Shown in pieces: positions 34,468 to 44,294 of a DNA stretch of 64,000 bases. Both the position numbers and the translations under genes were made by a program. Source of the DNA: Shouchella sp047238345 (GTDB taxonomy: Bacteria > Bacillota > Bacilli > Bacillales > Bacillaceae_D); NCBI RefSeq assembly GCF_047238345.1, contig NZ_JBDFMQ010000001.1:2480001-2544000 (forward strand), in the 5' to 3' direction. Below the pieces are notes generated by a model. It was not told the origin of the DNA. It made no database searches and worked only from the letters and a program-made list of their open reading frames with translations. The stretch's first letter is position 1. Each line of letters begins with the position of its first letter.

Positions 34468-35206
34468 CAGTTTGTTCCTCCTTCATCATAATCGCATGAA
34501 ATAATCCCTCAGCTGAATAAGACTGAGCGGTTATCGTTGGTGTTAACCCTAGCTGGTCAGCTCTGCTCCTTGTTTTCGGACCGATACAGGCAAATGTTTT
34601 ATACGATAAAGGGCACTCCTGTAGCACGTCATGAAAATGCGTTGCAGTCGAAGCGCTCGTTAATGTGACGTAATCAAACGTAATGTTCGGCAGACGTGCG
34701 GCTTGTTGATAGACTTGATGAGGCATAGCCGTATCGTATGTAACAAGTTCGTCTACATTTATATTGGCAGCAGTTAGCGTTTTTATCAGAACTTGTCCCG
34801 CTAGTTGACCTTTTATCACTAACACGCTATCACGTTGTGTTATATGATCTAATAAGGTTTGCGCCAACGATTCCGCTATTTGTACATTGGGAATCACCGC
34901 TACGTTTTGGTGAAAGCACTCAAGGATTTTCGCTGTCTTTTTTCCAACAGCCGCAATCTTTCCTCGGATTGGACCACCTTTATAATTAGAAAAAAATGAA
35001 CGAACCCCGTTCGCACTTGTAAACACAAGCCAATCGTATTCTGAAATATGCGCGTAATTTTTTTCTAACGGTTCGCGATAAACAATGTTAATTAATGGTA
35101 AATAATGAGGGGTTCCGCCTGCTTCCGTAATTCTTTCCGCAAGCAGCTTTGCATCTTCTTTTTCCCGCGTAAGCAAAATATGTTTATTTTGCAACCGTTG
35201 CATCAC
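34451..35206 (-). CDS. hemD: Uroporphyrinogen-III synthase
   Basis: The 251-residue two-domain protein has the HemD landmarks LVFTSANGVRSFF and FDYVTLTSASTATHF. It closes hydroxymethylbilane into uroporphyrinogen III. Sequence identity is always low in this family, so the location between hemC and hemB adds support. It starts at a GTG/ATG pair that overlaps the hemC stop codon, which indicates coupled translation. Confidence 0.93.
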   Translation of the reverse strand: MMQRLQNKHILLTREKEDAKLLAERITEAGGTPHYLPLINIVYREPLEKNYAHISEYDWLVFTSANGVRSFFSNYKGGPIRGKIAAVGKKTAKILECFHQNVAVIPNVQIAESLAQTLLDHITQRDSVLVIKGQLAGQVLIKTLTAANINVDELVTYDTAMPHQVYQQAARLPNITFDYVTLTSASTATHFHDVLQECPLSYKTFACIGPKTRSRADQLGLTPTITAQSYSAEGLFHAIMMKEEQTDERNI

Positions 35207-36135
35207 TGGTCTAAATTCTCTCTCACTTTGTTTAAAATATCTTCCGCACCTTGAGCCGAAAGCAACTCAGCTAAGTCTCGTCCCATTTTTTCAGGATCAC
35301 GACCTGTTAATGATTCTCTTAAAATGACTTTTCCATCAGGTGATCCCACTAACCCCGTTAACGAAATCTCACCATCTGTATCAACAGTTGCAAACCCTCC
35401 AATAGGCACTTGGCACCCACCATTTAGCTTATGTAAAAACGATCGTTCTGCTCTAACGGCTAAGGCTGTTTGTTGATGATTAATCTGACTAAGAAGGGCT
35501 TTCACTTCATCATCATCTTGTCTGCATTCTAGACCTAACGCACCTTGACCAATAGCTGGAATACAATCTTCTGCCGACAAGTACTCGGTTACAGTGCCTT
35601 GTTCATACCCTAAACGATTCAAACCAGCAGCGGCTAGTACAATGGCAGAGAAGGATTCTTCCTTTAATTTTCTTAATCTCGTTTCTACATTGCCACGAAT
35701 CCACTGGACCTTTAAATGAGGATACATGTGTAAAATTTGGGCAGATCTTCTTAAACTGCTCGTCCCAATGATTGCGCCTTCTGGCAGTTCGTGAAGAGGA
35801 ACATGGTTTTCACTAATAATGGCATCTCTCGGGTCTTCACGATCAGTAATGGCACTTAAATCAAATTCAGGCAAAATTTCCGATGGTACATCTTTCATAG
35901 AATGAACAGCCACGTCAATTTCTCCAGTGCGTAGAGCTTCTTCAATTTCTTTTACGAAAAGCCCCTTTCCACCAACTTTTGAAAGCGTCACATCTAAGAT
36001 TCGATCACCCTTTGTCACAATTTCTTTAATTTCAAATTCAAATGGTGCGTTCATCTTTTTGAATTGATCAATGACCCAATTGGTTTGCGTCATGGCAAGA
36101 TTACTTCTTCTTGTACCAAGTACAATTTTTCTCAT
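35203..36135 (-). CDS. hemC: Porphobilinogen deaminase (hydroxymethylbilane synthase)
   Basis: The 310-residue enzyme has VHSMKDVPS, RRSAQILHMYP and the dipyrromethane-cofactor Cys in LNGGCQVPIGGF near residue 241. It polymerises four porphobilinogens. The upstream gene in most bacilli is hemX, but here about 380 bp of non-coding DNA separates it from hemA. Confidence 0.97.
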   Translation of the reverse strand: MRKIVLGTRRSNLAMTQTNWVIDQFKKMNAPFEFEIKEIVTKGDRILDVTLSKVGGKGLFVKEIEEALRTGEIDVAVHSMKDVPSEILPEFDLSAITDREDPRDAIISENHVPLHELPEGAIIGTSSLRRSAQILHMYPHLKVQWIRGNVETRLRKLKEESFSAIVLAAAGLNRLGYEQGTVTEYLSAEDCIPAIGQGALGLECRQDDDEVKALLSQINHQQTALAVRAERSFLHKLNGGCQVPIGGFATVDTDGEISLTGLVGSPDGKVILRESLTGRDPEKMGRDLAELLSAQGAEDILNKVRENLDQ

Positions 36136-36229
36136 ACTTATCCTCCTAAAACAGCTGTCGTTCGTTTATGTATTGTACAAATGATCCGTGTATCGTTATG
36201 TATTTACTTGTTTCACGTCAAAGGGAATG

Positions 36230-36381
36230 AAAAAAGCGCTACAACGACGTTCTCCTCAACACGTGTTCACGCATTTGCGAGAACCGATGTTTTCATTAAA
36301 AAAGAAATTAGACAGCTATCTTACGCTCAAGATGTCCACCTGCTTCCTTTCTCTTAAGGTCGCCGACTGATGCGCTTTTTT
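36230..36381. repeat. 152-bp structured intergenic block in the hemA-hemC gap
   Basis: The block is bounded by AAAAAAGCGC at 36230-36239 and its exact complement GCGCTTTTTT at 36372-36381. Inside are further inverted pieces, for example GTTCTC and GAGAAC about 30 bp apart. It encodes no convincing protein. It could be a dispersed intergenic repeat and could also end hemA transcription. The rest of the 380-bp gap (36136-36229 and 36382-36515) is AT-rich with no clear signal apart from the hemC ribosome site. Confidence 0.5.
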
Positions 36382-36515
36382 CTTATGCTTGCTGCTCGTA
36401 CAATTTACATTTAGTGTGAAATGGCTTTCTTAAGACTTAAGAGACAATCTCTTGTCATCACCTTTTATCAATTATTCCCGCTAACCAACTGGTTGTAAAC
36501 ATCATTTAGAAAGGT

Positions 36516-37889
36516 TTATGAACGAAGTGCAATACTTTCATCTAATTCGGTGAATGATCCACTTTCCTGTCTCCATAATGCTTTCATTTCGCTTTGTCGT
36601 TCACGATCTTTTTGTTCTTCCAAAGATTCTTCAAGCGCAAAAATATCAGTAAACAACTGTAAAGAAGTCTGTGCGTCTGGTTCAGCAGCAAGTTCTTTTA
36701 CTTTTGTTAACGGATCACGAAGCAATTGATTCACAATACTTTTTGTATGCTTGCGCAACACTTTTAACTCTCGTTCAGTTAAATGAGGTAGTTTACGCTC
36801 AATACTTGACATTGTATCCCCTTGAATTTGCAATGCTTTCCCTCGTAAAGCTGTAATAATAGGAACGACACCAAGTGTATTTACCCACGTATTATACTCC
36901 ACAATTTCTTCTTCAATCATAAGAGAAATCTTTTCTGCTTCTTTCTCACGCTCTTGTTTATTTGATTCGACAATATGCTGCAAGTGATCAATATCATAAA
37001 TATGAACATTTTCCCATTCATTTAAAACAGGGTCGACATCACGAGGAACAGCAATATCAATGATAAATAAAGGTCGATCTTCTCGTTCCTGTAGCGCATC
37101 TGACGTATTGTCTTGGGTAAGCACAAATTCCCTTGCACCTGTGGAACTAATCACCACATCTGCTTGCTTTAATTGTTCAGTTAAATATTGAAAGGAGACA
37201 GCTTCTCCATTAAACTGATCCGCAAGCGCTTCCGCTTTATCGAGACTACGGTTCATCACAACGATGGAAGCGGCTCCATTCGCATGTATATGCTTCGCGG
37301 TTAGCTCACTCATTTCACCTGCGCCAACAATGAGTACACGCTTTCCTTCAAAGCTTCCAAAGATTTTCTTCCCAAGCTCCACACCGGCATAGCTAACTGA
37401 AACGGCTTGAGAAGAGATCGCCGTCGTACTATGAGCTCGTTTACCGAGTGTAATGGCTTGTTTAAATAATTGATTAAACACCGTTCCCGTCACTTGCAAA
37501 GACTGAGCAAGTTGAAACGCTTGTTTGGCTTGACCTAAAATTTGCGTTTCGCCAATAACCATTGAATCAAGACCACACGCTACTCGAAAAAGATGTTCAA
37601 CCGCATGATCATTTTCTTTTATCGTCAAGTATGACGTTAATTCATCTTTATTAATGGAGAACCAGTTTGCTAAAAAAGTTTTTGTGAAGTGCCTTCCGGT
37701 ATGAATTTGATCTGCAACAACATAAAGCTCTGTGCGATTACACGTTGAAAGAATCACACATTCCATAATACTTTTCGCTGAACGCAACTGGGCAAGTGCC
37801 GCTGGCAATTGCTCTTCATCAAAAGCTAGTTTCTCGCGAATTTCCACCGGGGCAGACTTATAATTCACTCCTACGACAATCGTATGCAT
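36516..37889 (-). CDS. hemA: Glutamyl-tRNA reductase
   Basis: The 457-residue enzyme has the catalytic Cys50 in LSTCNRTELY, the VIGETQILGQ signature and the NADPH-binding GAGEMSE region. It reduces glutamyl-tRNA to glutamate-1-semialdehyde, the first committed haem step. In B. subtilis hemA starts the hemAXCDBL operon; here it is split from hemC by a gap and hemX is missing. A promoter with an extended -10 lies about 75 bp upstream. Confidence 0.97.
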   Translation of the reverse strand: MHTIVVGVNYKSAPVEIREKLAFDEEQLPAALAQLRSAKSIMECVILSTCNRTELYVVADQIHTGRHFTKTFLANWFSINKDELTSYLTIKENDHAVEHLFRVACGLDSMVIGETQILGQAKQAFQLAQSLQVTGTVFNQLFKQAITLGKRAHSTTAISSQAVSVSYAGVELGKKIFGSFEGKRVLIVGAGEMSELTAKHIHANGAASIVVMNRSLDKAEALADQFNGEAVSFQYLTEQLKQADVVISSTGAREFVLTQDNTSDALQEREDRPLFIIDIAVPRDVDPVLNEWENVHIYDIDHLQHIVESNKQEREKEAEKISLMIEEEIVEYNTWVNTLGVVPIITALRGKALQIQGDTMSSIERKLPHLTERELKVLRKHTKSIVNQLLRDPLTKVKELAAEPDAQTSLQLFTDIFALEESLEEQKDRERQSEMKALWRQESGSFTELDESIALRS

Positions 37890-37965
37890 TTAAAAAGCCC
37901 CCTAAAGCTGTACGTTTCCAATCTCTTTCTTCTAATTTATCCAATTCTCATTATATCATGCCTAA

Positions 37966-37993
37966 ATTATAACATGTCTAAATAAGGACTCAA
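37966..37993 (-). promoter_or_regulatory. hemA: Promoter of hemA
   Basis: Minus-strand TTGAGT at 37988-37993 and TATAAT at 37966-37971, spacing 16 bp, with TG just before the -10. A second TGATATAAT lies 10 bp further downstream (37950-37955), so two start sites may be used. Confidence 0.65.
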
Positions 37994-38031
37994 AATTTTT
38001 TTGTGAACAATCAGAGACAATCAAGACAAGT

Positions 38032-38066
38032 AAAAAAATAAGCAGTGCATACACTACTTATTTTTT
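38032..38066 (-). terminator. Terminator of ysxC / lonA-ysxC unit
   Basis: AAATAAGTAGTG and CACTGCTTATTT around TATG, then T residues, overlapping the end of ysxC. Confidence 0.8.
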
Positions 38067-38654
38067 GGCTAACTGTAAATGAGATTGGATCGTTTTCCAA
38101 GCTTCCTCTTTTCCGTAGCCACTCTCTGATGAAAATAAAAGCAGCGGATCATCCGGGTCACGATCAAGTTCTTTGCTTATAATACTTAAGTGCTTTTGCC
38201 ATTTAGATTTTGAGATTTTATCTGCTTTTGTGGCGACAAGAATAATAGGAATCTCAAAATGCTTCATCCAATTATACATAAGCTTATCGTCTTCAGACGG
38301 CTTATGACGAGCATCTACTAATTGTAAAACCGCTTTAAGCTCTTCTCTTTCAGACAAATACGTTTCAATCATTCGTCCCCACGCGGCACGTTCTGATTTT
38401 GATACTTTTGCATATCCGTAACCGGGAACATCAACGAAATACAGCATTTCATTAATTTCATAGAAATTAAGTGTTTGGGTTTTACCAGGTTGACCAGACG
38501 TTCTGGCCAACCCTTTTCGATTAAGCATTTTATTAATAAACGAAGACTTCCCAACGTTAGATCGACCTGCTAGCGCAAGTTCTGGTAAACGCGTTACTGG
38601 ATATTGTTCCGGTTTGACTGCTACATGTTCTAGTTCAGCTTTTGTGACTTTCAT
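38058..38654 (-). CDS. ysxC: Ribosome biogenesis GTPase YsxC/EngB
   Basis: The 198-residue GTPase has GRSNVGKSSFINKML (G1), DVPGYGYAK (G3) and VATKADK (G4). EngB helps assemble the 50S subunit. It starts 3 bp after lonA ends, so both are read from one transcript. Lengths and motifs are standard. Confidence 0.97.
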   Translation of the reverse strand: MKVTKAELEHVAVKPEQYPVTRLPELALAGRSNVGKSSFINKMLNRKGLARTSGQPGKTQTLNFYEINEMLYFVDVPGYGYAKVSKSERAAWGRMIETYLSEREELKAVLQLVDARHKPSEDDKLMYNWMKHFEIPIILVATKADKISKSKWQKHLSIISKELDRDPDDPLLLFSSESGYGKEEAWKTIQSHLQLAKK

Positions 38655-38656
38655 TT

Positions 38657-40990
38657 TTATTCTTCACTCTCATTCAATGCGACTTCCAACACTTGATCCA
38701 AGTGTTCAACTAATACAATCGTTAGCTCTTTCCGAACGCTATCAGGAATATCGTCAATGTCTTTTTCGTTATCTTTCGGAATAATAATGGTCGTTAACCC
38801 TGCGCGATGGGCACTCATTGCTTTTTCTTTTAGCCCACCAATTGGTAAGACCCTACCTCTTAGCGTAATTTCGCCTGTCATTCCGACCTCACGTTTCACT
38901 TTTCGACCAGTTAAGGCAGAAACCAACGCTGTCGCCATCGTAATACCTGCTGATGGTCCGTCTTTTGGCGTAGCCCCTTCTGGAACGTGAATATGAATAT
39001 CGGTCTTATCATTAAAGTCTGCCTCAATGGACAATTCTTCTGAACGGGAACGAATGTAGCTAAACGCCGCTTGAGCAGACTCTTTCATCACGTCACCAAG
39101 TTTTCCCGTTAACGTTAACTTCCCTTTTCCTTTAACGGCAGAAACCTCAATCGCGAGTGTTGTACCTCCAGCAGCTGTATAAGCTAACCCTGTCGCAGCA
39201 CCGATCTGATCCTCTTGTTCTGCCATGCCGTAGCGGAACCTTGGCTTCCCGAGCATCTCTTCTACGAGCTTTTCCGTAACCGTTACGCGTTTACGTTCTT
39301 CCATCACAACCATTTTTGCCGCTTTTCGACACGCTGTCGCTAACTGGCGTTCAAGATTTCGGACACCTGCTTCACGCGTATAATACCGAATGATGTTTGT
39401 CAGAGCTTCGTCTTTTACTGGCATTTGCGCTTTTGTTAAACCATGCTCTTTAATTTGTTTTGGTAGTAAATAGTTACGTGCAATTTGCTTTTTCTCAAGC
39501 TCCGTATAACCAGGAATCGAAATGATCTCCATTCGGTCCAATAACGGCGCAGGAATCGTACCAATATTGTTTGCTGTTGTGACAAACATGACGTTGGATA
39601 GATCATACGCTTCTTCTAAATAATGATCACTAAATGTATTGTTTTGTTCCGGGTCCAATACTTCAAGTAATGCTGATGCTGGATCTCCTCTAAAATCATT
39701 TGCCATTTTATCGATTTCATCTAAAAGGAATACTGGATTTACCGTTTCCGCACGCTTCATTCCTTGAATGAGACGACCTGGCATTGCTCCGACATACGTT
39801 CGACGATGACCTCGAATCTCTGCTTCATCACGAACGCCCCCTAAAGACATCCGTACAAATTTACGATTTAACGAACGCGCGATCGAGCGAGCCAACGACG
39901 TTTTTCCGACGCCTGGAGGTCCTGCAAGACAAAGTATGGGTCCTTTCATCGAATTCGTAAGTTTTCGAACAGCTAAATATTCAAGCACACGCTCTTTTAC
40001 TTTTTCTAATCCATAGTGATCTTCATCAAGAATTTTGCCTGCTTTTTTCACATCAAGCTGATCTTCTGTTTGAGTAGTCCATGGAAGCTGAATCAGCCAG
40101 TCTAAATACGTTCGCAAAATGGAACTCTCACCTGCGTTTGCAGGCATTTTCTCGTAACGACTTAACTCTTTTAATGCTTTTTCATATACGTGTTCAGGCA
40201 TTCCCGCAGCTTCAATTTTTTCTTTTAACTCTGCGATTTCTCCTGTTTTTCCTTCACGATCACCAAGCTCTTTTTGAATGGCTTTCATTTGCTCGCGCAA
40301 ATAGTACTCTTTTTGCGTCTTTTCCATGGATTTCTTCACGCGCTGGCCGATTTTTTTCTCTAACCCTAACACTTCTTGTTCATTACCAAGATATTCGATT
40401 AGCTTTTGTAGTCGTTCTTTTACATCAATCAACTCAAGCAACGTTTGTTTTTGTGCTAATTTTAACGTTAAATTTGCAGAGATTAAATCAGCAAATTTCT
40501 CCGGAGCTGTTGTTTCTTTTAATGTTGCTAATGTCTCTTGAGAAGCACGCTTTGACTGCTTCGAGAATTGATCATACATGGAAAGCAACGTTCGCATTAA
40601 CGCTTCTGTTTCAGAATCTGCTTTTGCATCCTCATCGAACAATGTAACATCTGCAACTAACACATCTCCATGGTCATTAAATGTGACAAGCTCAGCACGC
40701 TGCAAACCTTCAACTTGAACACGAACTGTTCCGTTCGCAAGCTTCGTAGACTGTACAATTTTCGCAAACGTTCCTACTCTATATAAATCTTCTTCCGTTG
40801 GATCTTCTTTTGTCGTTTGTTTTTGTGTTGCTAAAAATAAATATTGATCGTTTTGTTTAGCTTCTTCTAATGCTTTAACCGATTTTTCACGACCTACGTC
40901 TAAGTGCATAATTGCCCCTGGGAAGATTAATACACCACGCAAAGGAAGGAGCGGAACTCGGCGTTCTTGTAATTGGTCAACCATCCGCAT
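38657..40990 (-). CDS. lonA: ATP-dependent protease LonA
   Basis: The 777-residue protease has an N-terminal substrate-binding domain, a coiled-coil, an AAA+ module (GPPGVGKTS near residue 355, FLLDEIDKM) and a C-terminal protease domain with catalytic Ser in KDGPSAG and Lys in GLKEKAMSA. It degrades misfolded and regulatory proteins. A GGAGGTGTC site is close to the ATG at 40990; the ATG at 40984 is also possible. A second Lon-type gene, lonB, lies upstream. Confidence 0.97.
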   Translation of the reverse strand: MRMVDQLQERRVPLLPLRGVLIFPGAIMHLDVGREKSVKALEEAKQNDQYLFLATQKQTTKEDPTEEDLYRVGTFAKIVQSTKLANGTVRVQVEGLQRAELVTFNDHGDVLVADVTLFDEDAKADSETEALMRTLLSMYDQFSKQSKRASQETLATLKETTAPEKFADLISANLTLKLAQKQTLLELIDVKERLQKLIEYLGNEQEVLGLEKKIGQRVKKSMEKTQKEYYLREQMKAIQKELGDREGKTGEIAELKEKIEAAGMPEHVYEKALKELSRYEKMPANAGESSILRTYLDWLIQLPWTTQTEDQLDVKKAGKILDEDHYGLEKVKERVLEYLAVRKLTNSMKGPILCLAGPPGVGKTSLARSIARSLNRKFVRMSLGGVRDEAEIRGHRRTYVGAMPGRLIQGMKRAETVNPVFLLDEIDKMANDFRGDPASALLEVLDPEQNNTFSDHYLEEAYDLSNVMFVTTANNIGTIPAPLLDRMEIISIPGYTELEKKQIARNYLLPKQIKEHGLTKAQMPVKDEALTNIIRYYTREAGVRNLERQLATACRKAAKMVVMEERKRVTVTEKLVEEMLGKPRFRYGMAEQEDQIGAATGLAYTAAGGTTLAIEVSAVKGKGKLTLTGKLGDVMKESAQAAFSYIRSRSEELSIEADFNDKTDIHIHVPEGATPKDGPSAGITMATALVSALTGRKVKREVGMTGEITLRGRVLPIGGLKEKAMSAHRAGLTTIIIPKDNEKDIDDIPDSVRKELTIVLVEHLDQVLEVALNESEE

Positions 40991-41181
40991 GACACCTCCG
41001 CCTTTATCTTTATAAAAATTTCATTATGTCTAATCATCTTATTTCTATGCTGGAAATTAAAAACGATGATATACACAATGGATAAAGCGCCAATCTTAGT
41101 AGAGTGACGCTTCAATCATCCATTTTCGTTTTGTTAACCATCTACTCATTTTAGCTTACGAAGGGCTTTGTTGTCCATTAA

Positions 41182-42852
41182 TTAGATTGGAACAATTCCT
41201 CCTGTTGAGAAGGCTTGTGCAGGAATGACATTTTCATCTTCTTCCTCCTTACAAAAAGCTAAATCAAAGACTTCATCTAATGTTGTTACTGCAATCACTT
41301 CGATTCCATCAATTTTCTTTAAAATCGCTTGTTCATTTTCTTTTGGGATGATGACGGTTTTCGCACCAGCCATTTTTGCGGCTTTTACTTTTGCAATCAC
41401 ACCACCAATTGGCTTTACTTTTGCATGAATACTTAACTCACCTGTCATGGCGACTTCATTTGAGACAGGCACTTGTTCAATCCCTGAATAAATTCCTGTC
41501 GCAATTGCTATACCAGCTGAAGGTCCATCTACAGGTGTTCCACCAGGAAAATTAACATGAATATCATAATCGTTTGTTGGTACACCTTTCCGTTTTAAAA
41601 CGGAAATAACGTTTTCAACCGAAGAACGAGCCATACTTTTTCGCTTAATAGAGCGAACTTGTGAACCTGACTGTTCTTCTTCTGCGATCCCAGTTATCGT
41701 CAACTTCCCATGACCAACGTTTTCGTGAACGAGTACTTCAATCTCAAGTAGAGCACCACTAGTTGGACCGGTAACTGCTAAACCATTCACTAAACCAATT
41801 GCAGGTTGTTCATGAATTTGGCGTTCAGGTCTCGGTGCCATTTGACTTGAATGCGCGACCCATTCTATATCTTGCAGTTGAACTTCTTGACGTCCATCTG
41901 CACGAGCTGCTCCAACGGCAATTTGTAGCATATTAACGGTTTCACGACCATTCGTTGCATAAGATGCGATTTTCTTTGAAGCTTCAGTAGTGAGCGTCAT
42001 CGCTGCTTTTTCAGCCGCACGCTGAGCAATCTCTTCAATTTCAGACGGATCTAATCCTCTAAAAAACACTTCCAAACAACGAGAACGAATAGCGGGTGGC
42101 ATTTCTTCTGGTTGTCTCGTCGTAGCAGCTATTAGTCGAAAATCTGCTGGTAAGCCTCGTCTAAAAATATCATGAATGTGAGAAGGGATTTGTTCATTTT
42201 CTGAACTATAATACGCACTCTCTAAAAAAACTTTTCGATCCTCTAGCACTTTTAATAATTTATTCTGTTGAATGGTGTGTAATTCACCAATTTCATCAAT
42301 AAATAAAATTCCACCATGTGCCTTCGTCACAGCTCCAGGCTTAGGTTGGGGAACGCCCGCTTGGCCCATCGCGCCAGCTCCTTGATAAATTGGATCGTGT
42401 ACAGAACCAATTAACGGATCCGCAATCCCTCTTTCATCGAATCGTGACGTAGCACCATCTACCTCTACAAAAACTGCTGTTGACTGAAATGGGGATTGGT
42501 CGCTTTTTTTTGCTTCATCAAGCACAAGTCGAGCAGCGGCTGTTTTCCCAACGCCGGGTGGACCGTAAATGATGACATGCTGTGGATTTGCACCGCATAA
42601 TGCCATTCTTAATGTTTTTAGTCCATCTTCTTGTCCAACAACTTCTGATAGCGATTTCGGGCGCACTTTTTCTGCTAATGGTTCCGATAATCGTATTGCT
42701 CGCAATTTTTTCATTTTATCTAATTCGATTTTAGATTCCTTATCAATATACGTTTTTTGACTGCGCTGGTTTTTTAGTAAGTTCCAAAAATAAACTCCGA
42801 TGATAATCCCAAAAAATAATTGGACAAATAATGCAATCGTTGTAAAGCCCAT
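41182..42852 (-). CDS. lonB: Forespore-type Lon-like protease LonB
   Basis: The 556-residue protein starts with a membrane helix (residues 2-25), followed by an AAA+ module (GPPGVGKTA near 98, ILFIDEIGEL) and a Lon protease domain with Ser in VDGPSAG and a Lys in the IGGVIAKVKAAK segment. LonB is forespore-specific and membrane-associated in B. subtilis. The upstream region has a SigF-like -10 box, in keeping with that. It lacks the long N-terminal domain of LonA. It lies between clpX and lonA, as in B. subtilis. Confidence 0.95.
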   Translation of the reverse strand: MGFTTIALFVQLFFGIIIGVYFWNLLKNQRSQKTYIDKESKIELDKMKKLRAIRLSEPLAEKVRPKSLSEVVGQEDGLKTLRMALCGANPQHVIIYGPPGVGKTAAARLVLDEAKKSDQSPFQSTAVFVEVDGATSRFDERGIADPLIGSVHDPIYQGAGAMGQAGVPQPKPGAVTKAHGGILFIDEIGELHTIQQNKLLKVLEDRKVFLESAYYSSENEQIPSHIHDIFRRGLPADFRLIAATTRQPEEMPPAIRSRCLEVFFRGLDPSEIEEIAQRAAEKAAMTLTTEASKKIASYATNGRETVNMLQIAVGAARADGRQEVQLQDIEWVAHSSQMAPRPERQIHEQPAIGLVNGLAVTGPTSGALLEIEVLVHENVGHGKLTITGIAEEEQSGSQVRSIKRKSMARSSVENVISVLKRKGVPTNDYDIHVNFPGGTPVDGPSAGIAIATGIYSGIEQVPVSNEVAMTGELSIHAKVKPIGGVIAKVKAAKMAGAKTVIIPKENEQAILKKIDGIEVIAVTTLDEVFDLAFCKEEEDENVIPAQAFSTGGIVPI

Positions 42853-42882
42853 TTGTATGCCTCCTAATTGTTATGTTGTCGT

Positions 42883-42911
42883 TAGTATGACCTTGAGGCA
42901 AGCCATTAGTC
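42883..42911 (-). promoter_or_regulatory. lonB: SigF-like promoter of lonB
   Basis: Minus-strand GGTCATACTA at 42883-42892 fits the SigF -10 consensus GGNNANANTA in all fixed positions; GACTA 14 bp upstream is a weak -35. The CATACTA part also fits SigG. Confidence 0.6.
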
Positions 42912-42952
42912 TTAAACATCGAAGCGCATTATTTCCAATTCTAAACACGATG

Positions 42953-42986
42953 CAAAAAAACCACGTTAGCTCAACGCCAACGTGGT
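42953..42986 (-). terminator. Terminator of clpX
   Basis: ACCACGTTGGC and GCTAACGTGGT around GTTGA, then seven T residues. Confidence 0.9.
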
Positions 42987-42991
42987 CTCTC

Positions 42992-44263
42992 TTACGCACT
43001 TTCTTTCGGTTTATTTAAAGACAGCTCTGTTCCATCTGCTGATTTAATAATTGGCGCTGCACCATCGGTAATACAGTCTTCATGAATGATACACTTCACA
43101 GCATCTTCTCTGGAAGGAAGATCAAACATTACATCAAGCATAATGCTTTCGATGATGGAACGAAGTCCACGAGCACCTGTTTTACGTTCAATTGCTTTTT
43201 TCGCAATTTCTTTCAATGCTTCTTCTGTAAACTCTAGTTCAACTTCATCTAACTCAAGTAGTTTTTGATATTGTTTAACGAGCGCATTTTTAGGCTGCGT
43301 TAAAATCTCAACGAGCGCATCCGTATCAAGAGGAGCAAGACTTGAAATAATCGGAAGACGTCCAATAAACTCTGGAATTAAACCAAACTTGAGAAGATCT
43401 TCTGGAAGCACTTTTGACAAGTACTCGCCTGGTTTTAGCTCTTCCTGTTTTGAATCATCTGAGCCAAAGCCAATGATTTTCTTGCCTAGACGGCTTTTAA
43501 TGATTTGTTCAATTCCATCAAACGCTCCTCCGCAAATAAACAGGACGTTCGTTGTATCAATTTGAATAAATTCTTGATGAGGATGCTTTCTTCCACCTTG
43601 TGGCGGTACACTCGCTGTCGTTCCTTCAAGAATTTTTAATAATGCTTGCTGAACACCTTCACCAGAAACATCTCGTGTAATAGATGGGTTTTCGGATTTA
43701 CGGGCAACTTTATCGATTTCATCAATGTAAATAATACCTTTTTCCGCTTTTTCCACATCATAGTCAGCCGCTTGAATTAGTTTGAGTAAAATGTTTTCAA
43801 CATCTTCACCTACATAACCAGCTTCTGTTAATGAAGTCGCATCAGCAATGGCAAACGGTACATTTAGAATTCGAGCAAGCGTTTGTGCAAGTAATGTTTT
43901 TCCGCTTCCTGTTGGTCCAATGAGCGTGATATTACTTTTCGCCAGTTCTACATCTTCAGAACGAGCCATTGAATTTATGCGCTTATAGTGATTGTATACT
44001 GCAACGGCTAATGATTTCTTTGCATCACGCTGACCAATAACGTAATCATCAAGAATGACACAGATTTCACTCGGCTTCGGAATTTCTTCTAACTCTACTT
44101 CATCTTCCGTTCCAAGCTCTTCCTCCACAATCTCTGTACAAAGCTCAATACACTCATCACATATATAGACGCCAGGTCCAGCTACTAGCTTTCTCACTTG
44201 ATCTTGTGTTTTTCCGCAAAAAGAACATTTCAACTGTCCTTTTTCTTCGTTAAATTTAAACAT
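42992..44263 (-). CDS. clpX: Clp protease ATP-binding subunit ClpX
   Basis: The 423-residue unfoldase has the N-terminal zinc-binding CSFCGK and CDECIELC pairs, Walker A GPTGSGKT, the pore loop GYVGEDV, the GRKHPHQ loop and the ClpP-binding IGFG loop. It unfolds substrates for ClpP. The start at 44263 has an AGGGGTGAGG ribosome site; a longer frame to 44323 overlaps the promoter. It is followed by lonB and preceded by tig. Confidence 0.98.
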   Translation of the reverse strand: MFKFNEEKGQLKCSFCGKTQDQVRKLVAGPGVYICDECIELCTEIVEEELGTEDEVELEEIPKPSEICVILDDYVIGQRDAKKSLAVAVYNHYKRINSMARSEDVELAKSNITLIGPTGSGKTLLAQTLARILNVPFAIADATSLTEAGYVGEDVENILLKLIQAADYDVEKAEKGIIYIDEIDKVARKSENPSITRDVSGEGVQQALLKILEGTTASVPPQGGRKHPHQEFIQIDTTNVLFICGGAFDGIEQIIKSRLGKKIIGFGSDDSKQEELKPGEYLSKVLPEDLLKFGLIPEFIGRLPIISSLAPLDTDALVEILTQPKNALVKQYQKLLELDEVELEFTEEALKEIAKKAIERKTGARGLRSIIESIMLDVMFDLPSREDAVKCIIHEDCITDGAAPIIKSADGTELSLNKPKESA

Positions 44264-44294
44264 AACCTCACCCCTTACAGGATTTCTTTTTTCG

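Noticed and set aside
37950..37976. Possible PerR box at hemA
   Set aside because: The two TATAAT pieces are spaced by more than the single base expected in TTATAATNATTATAA; they are better read as -10 elements.
40081..40647. 188-codon plus-strand ORF opposite lonA
   Set aside because: Leu/Phe-rich shadow of the lonA coiled-coil region, no ribosome site or homology.
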